From: Gemmobacter nectariphilus
GTDB taxonomy: Bacteria > Pseudomonadota > Alphaproteobacteria > Rhodobacterales > Rhodobacteraceae
Assembly: GCA_020721445.1 (NCBI GenBank)
Contig: DYMU01000008.1
Coordinates: forward strand, 62,001 to 126,000
Reading direction: 5' to 3'
DNA: 64,000 nucleotides
Shown here one piece after another: positions 45,859 to 53,952 of the stretch (within the stretch, counting starts at the first letter, position 1; each line of letters begins with the position of its first letter). A program made the translations under genes and the position numbers. The notes below the pieces were generated by a model, which was not told where the DNA came from, searched no databases, and saw nothing but the letters and a program-made list of their open reading frames with translations.

Positions 45859-46851
45859 ATGACCCTGTCCCACACCATGCGCGCCGTCGAGATTTCCGAA
45901 CCCGGCGGCCCGCAGGTCTTGCGCCCCGCGATTCTGCCGGTGCCGGTGCCCGGCCATGGCCAGATCGTGATCCGTGTGGCCTATGCCGGGGTCAACCGCC
46001 CCGACGCGCTGCAACGGGCGGGGCTTTATGCGCCGCCCGCCAATGCCTCGCCGTTGCCGGGGCTGGAGGCCTCGGGGACGGTGGTCGAACTGGGGCCAAA
46101 CGTCACGCGCTGGAGCATCGGTGACAAGGTGACAGCGCTGCTGCCGGGGGGCGGCTATGCCGAATACGTCACCACGCATGAGGCGCACGCCCTGCCCATC
46201 CCCGCCGGCATGGACTTGCGCGCCGCCGCCTGCCTGCCGGAAACCTGCTTCACCGTCTGGTCAAATGTGGTGATGCGCGGCGGGCTGACGGCGGGCGAGC
46301 GGTTCCTGGTGCATGGCGGTGCGTCGGGCATCGGCACCACGGCGATCCAGATCGCGCGTGCCCTTGGCGCGCGGGTGTTCACCACCGCCGGCAGCGACGA
46401 CAAGGCCCGCACCTGTGAGGCCTTGGGGGCCGAGCGCGCCTTCAACTACAAGACCGAAGACTGGGCCGCCGCGATCAAGGCCGAGGGCGGTGCCAACCTG
46501 ATCCTTGATATGGTCGGCGGGCCCTATTTGCCGCGCAACATCCGCACCCTGGCCGATGACGGGCGGCTGGTGCAGATCGCCTTTCTGCAAGGCCCCAAGG
46601 TCGAGCTGAACTTTGCCGAGGTGATGATGCGCCGCCTGACCATCACCGGGTCCACCTTGCGGCCGCAATCCGATGCCGCCAAGGCCCGCATCGCGCGCGA
46701 GGTCGAAACCCATGTCTGGCCGATGATCGCCGCCGGTCATTTCGCCCCGGTGATCGACAGCGAATACCCGCTGGACCTGGCCGCAGACGCCCACACCCGG
46801 CTTGAAGGCTCGGGCCATACCGGCAAGTTCGTGCTGAAGGTCGAGGCTTAA
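45859..46851 (+). CDS. NAD(P)H-quinone oxidoreductase, zinc-independent MDR family
   Basis: A 330-residue medium-chain reductase of the PIG3/quinone-oxidoreductase group: GVNRPDALQRAGLYAPP near the start, LVHGGASGIGTTAIQIARALGA as the cofactor loop, and no structural zinc cysteines. Reduces quinones or enones with NADPH. It follows the COQ9 gene by 25 bases on the same strand and ends overlapping the RNase T2 gene by four bases. Confidence 0.88.
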   Translation: MTLSHTMRAVEISEPGGPQVLRPAILPVPVPGHGQIVIRVAYAGVNRPDALQRAGLYAPPANASPLPGLEASGTVVELGPNVTRWSIGDKVTALLPGGGYAEYVTTHEAHALPIPAGMDLRAAACLPETCFTVWSNVVMRGGLTAGERFLVHGGASGIGTTAIQIARALGARVFTTAGSDDKARTCEALGAERAFNYKTEDWAAAIKAEGGANLILDMVGGPYLPRNIRTLADDGRLVQIAFLQGPKVELNFAEVMMRRLTITGSTLRPQSDAAKARIAREVETHVWPMIAAGHFAPVIDSEYPLDLAADAHTRLEGSGHTGKFVLKVEA

Positions 46852-47486
46852 CGCACCGCCTCCAGCACCGCGTCTTTCAGCGTGCAGTCGCGGATCACAT
46901 CCGCGCCACAGCGGCGCGGTTGCAGGTCGGTCGTCAGACACAGCCGCACCTCTTGAATCAGCCCCGAGGCACAGGTCACCGTCACCTGATCGCGCTTCAG
47001 CCCCGGATTGGCCTCAAGAAACGCGGCCTCGATCACCGCGGCGGGAACCTTCAGATCCTTGTCGATCCTGGCAAACACCGGTGGAATGGTCACCGACCCA
47101 AAGGCCCGGCGCGCCAGAGCATAGTAGTCGCGCGCGTCCAACCCGGCACAGCGGCCATGCTTCTTCCACTGGTAGAACGCTGCCCCCGCCCCGCCAAAGA
47201 CATCGGCCATCGCGGCCGTTTCGCTGCGCGATGGATCACGCGCAACGGTCCGGCAATAGCTGGGCCAGCCGTCTTCATCCTGCGGCCACAGCCCGTGCAG
47301 CACAAAGGTCGTGCCCCGCCCCGCATCGCATTGCGGATCGCGGCGGTCGTCGCCCTCCAACTCGCACCACGCCGCCGACCACGACAGCGCCATCACGAAA
47401 TAGTCGAAGTCCCCGGCGCGCTCACCCTCGGCCCGTGCTGCCCCCGCCATCAGCGCCAGCACCACCGCCGCCCACCCGATTCGCAT
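46848..47486 (-). CDS. Secreted ribonuclease T2
   Basis: A 212-residue exported RNase T2. The signal peptide MRIGWAAVVLALMAGAARA precedes the two catalytic segments FVLHGLWPQDEDGWP (CAS I) and WKKHGRCAGLD (CAS II), each with its active His. Seven or more cysteines suit the disulfide-rich fold. It cleaves RNA through a 2',3'-cyclic phosphate in the periplasm. AGGGAAAG upstream of the ATG at 47486 supports this start. Divergent from trcR. Confidence 0.92.
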   Translation of the reverse strand: MRIGWAAVVLALMAGAARAEGERAGDFDYFVMALSWSAAWCELEGDDRRDPQCDAGRGTTFVLHGLWPQDEDGWPSYCRTVARDPSRSETAAMADVFGGAGAAFYQWKKHGRCAGLDARDYYALARRAFGSVTIPPVFARIDKDLKVPAAVIEAAFLEANPGLKRDQVTVTCASGLIQEVRLCLTTDLQPRRCGADVIRDCTLKDAVLEAVR

Positions 47487-47611
47487 TTGCACTTTCCCTT
47501 CGCCCCGAAACCGCCTATACGCTTGACCGGATTCCCCGACATTGTGGAAATCGCGGATCAAGGTCCGCAGCCGTTTTCCCGGCACGGGAAAGATTTGTAA
47601 AGGAGTGAGGC

Positions 47612-48358
47612 ATGAACAAACCGCTCATGGCCAAGGCCACTGCCGTCTGGCTGGTGGACAACACGACGCTTTCCTTCAAGCAGGTCGCCGATTTTTGCGG
47701 GATGCACGAGCTTGAGATTCAAGGCATCGCCGATGGCGACGTGGCCCCCGGCGTCAAGGGGTTTGACCCGGTCGCCAACAACCAGCTAGACGCCGCCGAG
47801 ATTGAAAAGGGTCAAAAAGACCCGCTCTACAAGCTGAAGCTGAAGTTCAATGCCTCTGCCGTCGGTGAAGAAAAACGTCGCGGCCCGCGCTATACGCCGC
47901 TGTCCAAGCGTCAGGACCGCCCCGCCGCGATCCTGTGGCTGGTCAAGTTCCACCCGGAATTGTCGGATGGCGCCATTGGCAAACTGGTCGGCACCACCAA
48001 GCCCACCATCTTGTCGATCCGCGAACGGTCGCACTGGAACATCAACAACATCACCCCGGTTGACCCGGTCGCCCTCGGCCTGTGCAAACAGTCGGAACTG
48101 GACATTGCCGTGCAGGCCGCCGTGCGTCGCAAGGCCGCCGAAGGTGGCGTGATGACCGACGACGAGCGCCGCAAACTGGTGTCGACCGAGCAATCGCTGG
48201 GCATGGCGGCAGACCCCAAGGTTCCCACCGGGCTGGATGTCTTTTCCCGCGCCGAACCCGAAGAAAAGCCTGCCGATTTTTCCGATGCAGAAAGCTTTTT
48301 CAACCTGCCGCAAACCGATGATGACGACGATGAGGAGGATGACGATCCGCGTCGCTGA
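47612..48358 (+). CDS. trcR: DUF1013 cell-cycle transcriptional regulator TrcR
   Basis: A 248-residue DUF1013 protein. AVWLVDNTTLSFKQVADFCG is the N-terminal HTH-like region; RRGPRYTPLSKRQDRPAAIL and the PTILSIRERSHWN stretch are family hallmarks. In Caulobacter/Rhodobacterales TrcR is a cell-cycle transcriptional regulator that works with RNA polymerase. The C-terminus is an unusually long acidic run (a string of Asp and Glu). A strong terminator follows. Confidence 0.93.
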   Translation: MNKPLMAKATAVWLVDNTTLSFKQVADFCGMHELEIQGIADGDVAPGVKGFDPVANNQLDAAEIEKGQKDPLYKLKLKFNASAVGEEKRRGPRYTPLSKRQDRPAAILWLVKFHPELSDGAIGKLVGTTKPTILSIRERSHWNINNITPVDPVALGLCKQSELDIAVQAAVRRKAAEGGVMTDDERRKLVSTEQSLGMAADPKVPTGLDVFSRAEPEEKPADFSDAESFFNLPQTDDDDDEEDDDPRR

Positions 48359-48378
48359 TCGTCATAGCACCCCTGACC

Positions 48379-48403
48379 AAAGGCGCCTTCGGGCGCCTTT
48401 TTT
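48379..48403 (+). terminator. Intrinsic terminator after trcR
   Basis: AAAGGCGCC, loop TTCG, GGCGCCTTTTTT: a nine-pair stem closed by a stable UUCG tetraloop and followed by a T-run. Confidence 0.95.
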
Positions 48404-48481
48404 GGCGGGGCACCGGTCCAAAGCCTCGCGCGACTCGGGCGAAGGTGGCACATTCGGTCAATGAGTGTTCCAGGAGGCCGC

Positions 48482-48817
48482 ATGAAACGTTCATCCTGTC
48501 AGGCTTTTTGCCTGATCTTCCTGCTGTTGCCCACCGTCGCGCCATCGCAGACGCTTGACGTGCCCATCGTGATTGATTGCGTCGCGGATCAGGCGGCGTG
48601 CTATGCCACGTCGCGTGTGCAAGGGCTTGACCCGAATGGCGACGGGTTTCTGGCGGTGCGCAAAGGCCCCGGCACGCGCCATGCCATGATCGACAAGCTT
48701 TACAACGGGGATGTGGTCGAGGTGATCACCGCCAGATACCCGTGGTATGGGGTGCGCTACGGCAACGGTCGGCGCGGCTGGGTGCACAGCAAGTGGCTGC
48801 GCGATCTGGCGGGCTAG
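48482..48817 (+). CDS. Exported SH3-domain protein
   Basis: A 111-residue periplasmic protein with signal peptide (MKRSSCQAFCLIFLLLPTVA) and a C-terminal bacterial SH3b domain: LAVRKGPGTRHAMIDKLYNG, then VVEVITARYPWYGVRYGNG and RGWVHSKWL. SH3b domains bind peptidoglycan or other ligands. AGGAGG directly before ATG 48482 sets the start; an ATG seven codons upstream is without such a site. Two cysteines in the mature N-terminal part may pair. Confidence 0.85.
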   Translation: MKRSSCQAFCLIFLLLPTVAPSQTLDVPIVIDCVADQAACYATSRVQGLDPNGDGFLAVRKGPGTRHAMIDKLYNGDVVEVITARYPWYGVRYGNGRRGWVHSKWLRDLAG

Positions 48818-48825
48818 CTCTGGCC

Positions 48826-49425
48826 CTACACCCGCTTGCGGGCGCGCAGGGCGGCCCCGATGGTGCCGTCGTCCAGATAGTCCAACTCGCCGCCAATCGG
48901 CACGCCTTGCGCCAGCGTGCTGATCTGCACGCCGGTGGCGGCCAGCACGTCGGCGATGTAATGCGCGGTGGTCTGGCCATCAACCGTGGCGTTCAGCGCC
49001 AGAATCACCTCGCCCACGCCTTCGGCCCGCACCCGCGCCACCAGATCGGGGATGCGCAATTCCTCTGGCCCCACCGCATCCAGCGCCGACAAGGTACCGC
49101 CCAGCACATGATAGCGGCCCTTGAAGGCGCCGCCCCGCTCCATCGCCCACAGGTCGGCGACATGCTCCACCACACAGATTTCGCCCGTCGCACGGCGCAT
49201 GTCGTCGCAGATCGGGCAAATCTCTGCCGTGCCGATATTGCCGCAGACGGTACAATCGCGCGCCTGCAAGGCCACGGTCGCCATCGCCTGCGCCAAGGGG
49301 GCCATCACGCTGTCACGCCGGGCCAGCAGGTGCAGCACTGCCCGCCGGGCCGAGCGCGGGCCAAGCCCCGGCAACCGGGCCATCAGCGCAATCAGCGCCT
49401 CGATCTCGCGGGGGGCTTCGGTCAT
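48826..49425 (-). CDS. recR: Recombination protein RecR
   Basis: A 199-residue RecR. The HhH region ([20 protein letters not shown]), zinc finger ([16 protein letters not shown]) and Toprim domain ([17 protein letters not shown]) are all visible. RecR helps RecFOR load RecA at single-strand gaps. Last gene of the dnaX-ybaB-recR operon. Confidence 0.96.
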   Translation of the reverse strand: MTEAPREIEALIALMARLPGLGPRSARRAVLHLLARRDSVMAPLAQAMATVALQARDCTVCGNIGTAEICPICDDMRRATGEICVVEHVADLWAMERGGAFKGRYHVLGGTLSALDAVGPEELRIPDLVARVRAEGVGEVILALNATVDGQTTAHYIADVLAATGVQISTLAQGVPIGGELDYLDDGTIGAALRARKRV

Positions 49426-49429
49426 GTGG

Positions 49430-49774
49430 TCAGAACGGCAGCTTCATGTCTGCCGGCAGGCCCAGCCCTTCGGTCAGCTTGGCCAATTCGGCCTGACTGC
49501 GCTGCGACGCCTTGGCCTGTGCGTCCTTGATCGCGGCAAGGATCAGGTCTTCGACCACTTCCTTTTCACTGGCGACAAAGATCGACGGATCAATCTCCAG
49601 CCCGGTCAATTCGCCCTTGGCCGTGGCCCGCGCCCGCACCAACCCGGCACCGGATTCGCCGATCACCACCACACGGCCCAACGCTTCTTGCATCTCGGCC
49701 ATCTTGGCCTGCATCTCTTGCGCCGCCTTCATCATCTTGGCCATGTCGCCAAGCCCGCCCAAACCCTTCAGCAT
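49430..49774 (-). CDS. YbaB/EbfC-family nucleoid-associated protein
   Basis: A 114-residue Yba[21 protein letters not shown] at the start, [13 protein letters not shown] forming the helix pair, and [20 protein letters not shown]. Binds DNA as a dimer, usually at GC-rich sites. Sits 12 bases after dnaX and four before recR, the standard operon. Confidence 0.95.
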   Translation of the reverse strand: MLKGLGGLGDMAKMMKAAQEMQAKMAEMQEALGRVVVIGESGAGLVRARATAKGELTGLEIDPSIFVASEKEVVEDLILAAIKDAQAKASQRSQAELAKLTEGLGLPADMKLPF

Positions 49775-49786
49775 TGCATCATCCTT

Positions 49787-51526
49787 CTAGCTATCCTCAA
49801 AAGGATCCCATTCATCTTCCACTTCCGGCAGGGCTTCCACTGCCGCCGCCTGCACCAGATCTTCGGCCGACCGGATATCTGCAATCATCGCCCCCGGAAA
49901 GGCCGCCATCACCGCCTGCACCAGCGGGTTCTGCATCGCCTCTGCCTTGGCCTGCACCCGGCCCGCATCGCGCGCCTCAGCAATGCTGGGGGCCCCGCCG
50001 CCCGAAACGACCGACACCCCCCAGCGCTGCCCGGTCATCGCCTGCAGCCGCTGCCCCAACCGCGCCGCAAGGTCAGGTCCGGCCTTGGGCGAGGGTTCAA
50101 ACTCGATCCGGCCCGGAGAAAAGCGCACCAGCCGCAAGCCCTCTTCGACCTCATAAAGCAGCTTCATGTCCCGCTTTTCGCGGATCAACTCGACCACAGC
50201 CTCGAAACTGCCGCACACCACCTGATCGGTGGCCAAGGCCAAAGCCTGCCCCGCGCCGTTCATGACCGGCCCGCGCATCGGGGCCGACGGCACCCGCATC
50301 ACCGCGCCATGCCCGGTGCCACCCGCCGCGCCCGCAGGTGCCCCCCCCGGCATCGGCGCAGGGCCGGTTTGCAGCCGCTTGATCAGCGCCTCCGGGTCCG
50401 GCAAATCCGCCACATGCGTCAGCCGGATGATCGCCATCTCGGCCGCCATCATCGCATTGGGGGCAAGGCCAACCTCCTCGATCGCCTTCAACAGCATCTG
50501 CCACATGCGACTGAGCGACCGCATCGGCAGCCGCGCCGCCATGTCCAGCCCGCGCGCCCGTTCATCCGGCGGCGTCGTCGGGTCATCGGCAGCCTCTGGC
50601 GTGATCTTGATCACGCTCACCCAATGGGTGATCTCGGCCAGATCGCGCAGCACCGCCATCGGATCGGCGCCATCGGCATATTGCCCGGCCACTTCGGTCA
50701 GGGCCGCCGCCGCATCGCCCTTCATGATCAGATCGAAAAGGTCCAGCACCCGGCCGCGGTCAGCCAGTCCCAGCATCGCCCGCACTTGCAAAGCGGTGGT
50801 CTCGCCCGCGCCATGCGCAATCGCCTGATCCATCAGGCTCATCGCATCGCGCACCGACCCTTCCGCCGCCCGCGTGATCAGCGCAAGCGCATCGGGCGCC
50901 AGCGACGCCGCCTCCAGCCCGGCGATCCGCGCCAGATGCGCCATCATCACCTCGGGCTCGATCCGCTTCAGGTCAAAGCGCTGACAGCGCGACAGCACCG
51001 TCACCGGCACCTTCCTGATCTCGGTGGTGGCGAAAATGAACTTCACATGCGCCGGCGGTTCCTCCAGCGTTTTCAGCAGCGCGTTGAAGGCGCTGGTCGA
51101 CAGCATGTGCACTTCGTCGATGATGTATATCTTGTAGCGCGCCGACGCCGCCCGGTAATGCACCGAATCAATGATCTCGCGGATGTCGCCCACACCCGTC
51201 CGGCTGGCGGCGTCCATTTCCATCACATCGACATGCCGCCCCTCGGCAATCGCCCGGCATGGCTCACAGAACCCGCACGGCTCGGTGGTCGGCCCGCCCG
51301 CGCCATTCGGCCCCACACAATTCAACCCCTTGGCAATGATCCGCGCCGTCGTGGTCTTGCCCACGCCCCGCACGCCGGTCATCACAAAGGCATGCGCGAT
51401 CCGGTCGGCGGCAAAGGCGTTCTTCAGCGTCCGCACCATGGCCTCTTGCCCGATCAGATCGGCAAAGGTGGCCGGACGGTATTTCCGCGCCAGAACCTGA
51501 TAGGATTTTTCTGGATTGTCGGACAT
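49787..51526 (-). CDS. dnaX: DNA polymerase III subunits gamma and tau
   Basis: A 579-residue clamp-loader ATPase. The P-loop is GVRGVGKTTTARIIAKG, the zinc-binding Cys group is in EPCGFCEPCRAI with NCVGPN before it, DEVHMLSTSAFNALLKTLEE is Walker B, and SRCQRFD is the arginine-finger motif. The C-terminal tau-like part binds the replicative polymerase and helicase. I saw no A-rich frameshift slippery site to make gamma. First gene of dnaX-ybaB-recR. Confidence 0.96.
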   Translation of the reverse strand: MSDNPEKSYQVLARKYRPATFADLIGQEAMVRTLKNAFAADRIAHAFVMTGVRGVGKTTTARIIAKGLNCVGPNGAGGPTTEPCGFCEPCRAIAEGRHVDVMEMDAASRTGVGDIREIIDSVHYRAASARYKIYIIDEVHMLSTSAFNALLKTLEEPPAHVKFIFATTEIRKVPVTVLSRCQRFDLKRIEPEVMMAHLARIAGLEAASLAPDALALITRAAEGSVRDAMSLMDQAIAHGAGETTALQVRAMLGLADRGRVLDLFDLIMKGDAAAALTEVAGQYADGADPMAVLRDLAEITHWVSVIKITPEAADDPTTPPDERARGLDMAARLPMRSLSRMWQMLLKAIEEVGLAPNAMMAAEMAIIRLTHVADLPDPEALIKRLQTGPAPMPGGAPAGAAGGTGHGAVMRVPSAPMRGPVMNGAGQALALATDQVVCGSFEAVVELIREKRDMKLLYEVEEGLRLVRFSPGRIEFEPSPKAGPDLAARLGQRLQAMTGQRWGVSVVSGGGAPSIAEARDAGRVQAKAEAMQNPLVQAVMAAFPGAMIADIRSAEDLVQAAAVEALPEVEDEWDPFEDS

Positions 51527-51599
51527 GGTGCCTTCCGAATACCTCACTAGGGGCAACCTAAGCGCTGCCGTGCCCCGCGTCCACCCGAAGGCCACGACC

Positions 51600-52088
51600 A
51601 TGACCCTGCACATCGCAGAAATCCCGGCCCAAGGCGGCACCCTTGGCCTCTGCCCGATGCCCGGCCGTGAGGGCAACTACCGTTCCGACCTCACCACCGT
51701 GCTGGCGTGGCACCCCGGCCTTGTGCTGACCCTTACTTCCAAGCTGGAGCTTGCCAGCAAAGGTGCCGCCACCCTGCCCCATGACCTCGCCACAGCAGGT
51801 ATCGCCTGGGCCCATTTGCCAATTCCCGACTTTGGCACCCCCGACACCAAGACCACAGCCCTCTGGCCCGAAACCTCTGCCCGCGCCCGCGCCCTGCTTG
51901 CGCAAGGCGGCAAGGTGCTGGTGCATTGCATGGGCGGCTGTGGCCGCTCCGGCATGGTCGCCCTGCGTCTGATGGTCGAGGCGGGCGAAGACCCCGACGT
52001 AGCCCTTGTCCGCCTGCGCGCCACCCGCCCCTGCGCAGTTGAGACCAAGGCGCAACAGCGCTGGGCCCTTGCCGCTTTCTCTTTCTGA
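51600..52088 (+). CDS. Dual-specificity/tyrosine phosphatase-like protein
   Basis: A 162-residue cysteine-based phosphatase with the active-site loop HCMGGCGRSG (Cys-X5-Arg) and an upstream Asp in PIPDFGTPD acting as general acid. The family includes eukaryotic KAP/CDKN3-like and bacterial tyrosine or lipid phosphatases. The substrate is unknown. ATG 51600 has GAAGG before it; an open frame extends 28 codons upstream through the divergent dnaX leader. Repeat copy C follows. Confidence 0.82.
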   Translation: MTLHIAEIPAQGGTLGLCPMPGREGNYRSDLTTVLAWHPGLVLTLTSKLELASKGAATLPHDLATAGIAWAHLPIPDFGTPDTKTTALWPETSARARALLAQGGKVLVHCMGGCGRSGMVALRLMVEAGEDPDVALVRLRATRPCAVETKAQQRWALAAFSF

Positions 52089-52113
52089 AAATATCCCCGC
52101 CGGAGGCTTCCAC
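52088..52113 (-). repeat. Intergenic hairpin repeat, copy C (inverted)
   Basis: Reads AAATATCCCCGCCGGAGGC on the plus strand, the reverse complement of the motif after moaE and after selD, with GGAT in place of GAGT. It sits between the convergent phosphatase and rlmH stops. Confidence 0.75.
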
Positions 52114-52128
52114 GGCCGACCGGGGCGC

Positions 52129-52599
52129 TCAGGCCCGATGATAGGGCAAGCCGGCCAGAATCGACGCCGCGCGATACAGCTGCTCGCACAGCATCACCCG
52201 CACCAGCATGTGCGGCCAGACCATCTTGCCAAAGCTGATCGACGCATCCGCCCTTGCCCGCAAGCCGGGATCGATCCCGTCGGCACCGCCGATGACAAAG
52301 GCCACGTCCTGCCGCCCGCCATCGCGCCATCGCGCCAGCATCTCGGCAAACTCGGGGCTGCTGACCAGCGTGCCGCGCTCGTCCAACGTCACGATCAACG
52401 CGCCGGTGGGCACGGCGCGCGCAAGCAGCTCGGCCTCCGCGCTCATGCCCAGGCCGCGTTTGTCCTCAACCTCATGCTCGGTAAACGGCCCAAGCGACAG
52501 CGCCCGTCCGGTGCGGTCAAAGCGCGTCACGTAGTCATCGATCAGGTCGCGTTCAGGCCCGGCCCGCAGCCGCCCCACCGCGCACAGATGCACCCGCAT
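52129..52599 (-). CDS. rlmH: 23S rRNA pseudouridine-1915 N3-methyltransferase
   Basis: A 156-residue SPOUT methyltransferase. The knot motifs are ALIVTLDERGTLVSSPEFAE and FVIGGADGIDPGLR, with LVRVMLCEQLYRAASILAGL and PYHR at the C-terminus. RlmH methylates helix 69 of the mature ribosome. The start is the ATG ending at 52599 (MRVHLCAVGRL), five bases after the rsfS stop; the longer reading frame begins inside rsfS. Confidence 0.96.
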   Translation of the reverse strand: MRVHLCAVGRLRAGPERDLIDDYVTRFDRTGRALSLGPFTEHEVEDKRGLGMSAEAELLARAVPTGALIVTLDERGTLVSSPEFAEMLARWRDGGRQDVAFVIGGADGIDPGLRARADASISFGKMVWPHMLVRVMLCEQLYRAASILAGLPYHRA

Positions 52600-52604
52600 C
52601 GGCC

Positions 52605-53039
52605 CTAGACGACCGACCCGCGCAGCGCATCGCCCGACGGCAGCCACATCTTTTCAAGCTGATAGAACTCGCGCACTTCGGGCCGGAAGACGTGCACGAT
52701 CACATCGCTTGCGTCGATCAGCACCCAGTCGCCGGTCTCCTTGCCTTCCATCTTGGCCAGGATCCCGAAGGTTTCCTTCAGCCGGTCCGCCAGTTTTTCC
52801 GAAATCGACGCCACCTGGCGCGAAGACCGGCCCGAGCAGATCACCATGTAATCGGCCACGTCAGACCGACCGCGCAGGTCGATCTTCACGATCTCTTCGG
52901 CCTTGTCATCGTCGACCGAGGCCAAGATCGCCTCCAGCAACTGCTCCGAGGTGTAGTCCGGGCCGCTTACGCGGTTCGCCCGGGGGCCGACCGGAAGACC
53001 GGTCGCAGGATCTGAGTGAGACAGGACATCGTCCTCCAT
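52605..53039 (-). CDS. rsfS: Ribosome silencing factor RsfS
   Basis: A 144-residue RsfS/Iojap protein. ASVDDDKAEEIVKIDLRGRS at the N-terminal part, YMVICSGRSSRQVASISEKL in the middle, and GDWVLIDASDVIVHVFRPEV and REFYQLEKMW are diagnostic. It binds L14 and keeps ribosomal subunits apart in starvation. Directly upstream of rlmH, the conserved order. Confidence 0.95.
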   Translation of the reverse strand: MEDDVLSHSDPATGLPVGPRANRVSGPDYTSEQLLEAILASVDDDKAEEIVKIDLRGRSDVADYMVICSGRSSRQVASISEKLADRLKETFGILAKMEGKETGDWVLIDASDVIVHVFRPEVREFYQLEKMWLPSGDALRGSVV

Positions 53040-53163
53040 CTGGCGCGCCGATCCATCCCCGACGCCGGGTCGCCGCGAAGACTAGCACCGTTCCGGGGCA
53101 ACCTCAACAAATCGGGCAGGTCGCAGGCCATAGCGGCAACAGTTGGCCAATACAAGGGCTGCC

Positions 53164-53694
53164 TCAGGCAATGGTGAAGGCCACTTCGTTGCGGCGTTTC
53201 CACGGCCATGTCATCGGCGCATCGTAGAAATAGTAATGCGGCCCGGCCGTCACCTGCATGCCTTGGGCCTGCGCCCAGGCCCGCAGGTCTTCGGCCCGCT
53301 GCACCATCCCTGCGGTTTGCGGCAGGCCGGAAAACCGCTCTACCACCTGTCGCGATGGCCCGGCCTGCACGAAACGCACCCGCTGGTCGCGCGGATCGGG
53401 CAGGTTTTCCGGCATCTTGCCTGCTGGCATCATGAAGCTGACGGTCCAGTTTCCCCGCTCGGGCGTTTGCGCCACGGGCACCGTCATCGCCAGCGTTTCG
53501 CCCCGCGCATTGCCACCAAAAATATACTTGGCCAGCAGCGAAAACCCCCGGCCAATTGCCATGGACCGGTCCCCCGCCACCGTCACTTGCGCCAGCACAT
53601 GCGGCCCATAGCTGCGCACTTCGCGCGCGCCCTCGACGCGCTCGACCTGATAGGGCGGGATCTCATAACCGTTGTAGGTTTCCGCCTTCGCCAT
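53164..53694 (-). CDS. SOUL-family heme-binding protein
   Basis: A 176-residue SOUL domain protein: MAKAETYNGYEIPPYQVERV at the start, then SMAIGRGFSLLAKYIFGGNA, KIAMTVPV-like ETLAMTVPVAQ and WTVSFMMP. Bacterial SOUL proteins bind heme or other tetrapyrroles; the role is not established. GGAGG five bases before the ATG at 53694 supports this start; an ATG one codon earlier is possible. Confidence 0.9.
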   Translation of the reverse strand: MAKAETYNGYEIPPYQVERVEGAREVRSYGPHVLAQVTVAGDRSMAIGRGFSLLAKYIFGGNARGETLAMTVPVAQTPERGNWTVSFMMPAGKMPENLPDPRDQRVRFVQAGPSRQVVERFSGLPQTAGMVQRAEDLRAWAQAQGMQVTAGPHYYFYDAPMTWPWKRRNEVAFTIA

Positions 53695-53870
53695 CATTGC
53701 CTCCGCCGTCCGCACCACCACCACATCGCCTTTCGTTACATAGCTTGCCTGAGCGCGGATTCGAGCCTATACCCGGCCCATGATCCGCTTTTTCGACATG
53801 GCCGACCACGCGCGCCTGCCTTGGCGCTTTGCCCGTGAAACCCGGTCCGTCCTTGCGCGACTTATCTAAC

Positions 53871-53906
53871 GCCTGCCCATCGCGCGCCTGCCCATCGCGC
53901 GCTTGC
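53871..53906 (+). repeat. Direct repeat upstream of leuC
   Basis: GCCTGCCCATCGCGC is present twice in tandem, followed by a third partial copy starting GCTTGCGC. It lies about 47 bases before the leuC start, in a 258-base gap in which I see no supported gene. Confidence 0.7.
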
Positions 53907-53952
53907 GCACCTGCGTCGGATCAAACCCCACAGTCCTATCGAGAGATCAGCC

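Noticed and set aside
49121-51550. Open frame of about 800 codons on the plus strand across recR, ybaB and dnaX
   Set aside because: Rich in His, Arg and Pro with no domain; the three minus-strand genes are unmistakable.
49787-51600. Signal-recognition-particle RNA gene (ffs) near dnaX
   Set aside because: In some bacteria ffs lies beside dnaX, but the short gaps here do not hold its conserved hairpin.
53780-53869. 29-residue open frame (MIRFFDMADHARLPW...) before leuC
   Set aside because: No ribosome site and no family; too short to support on its own, though conservation in relatives would change this.
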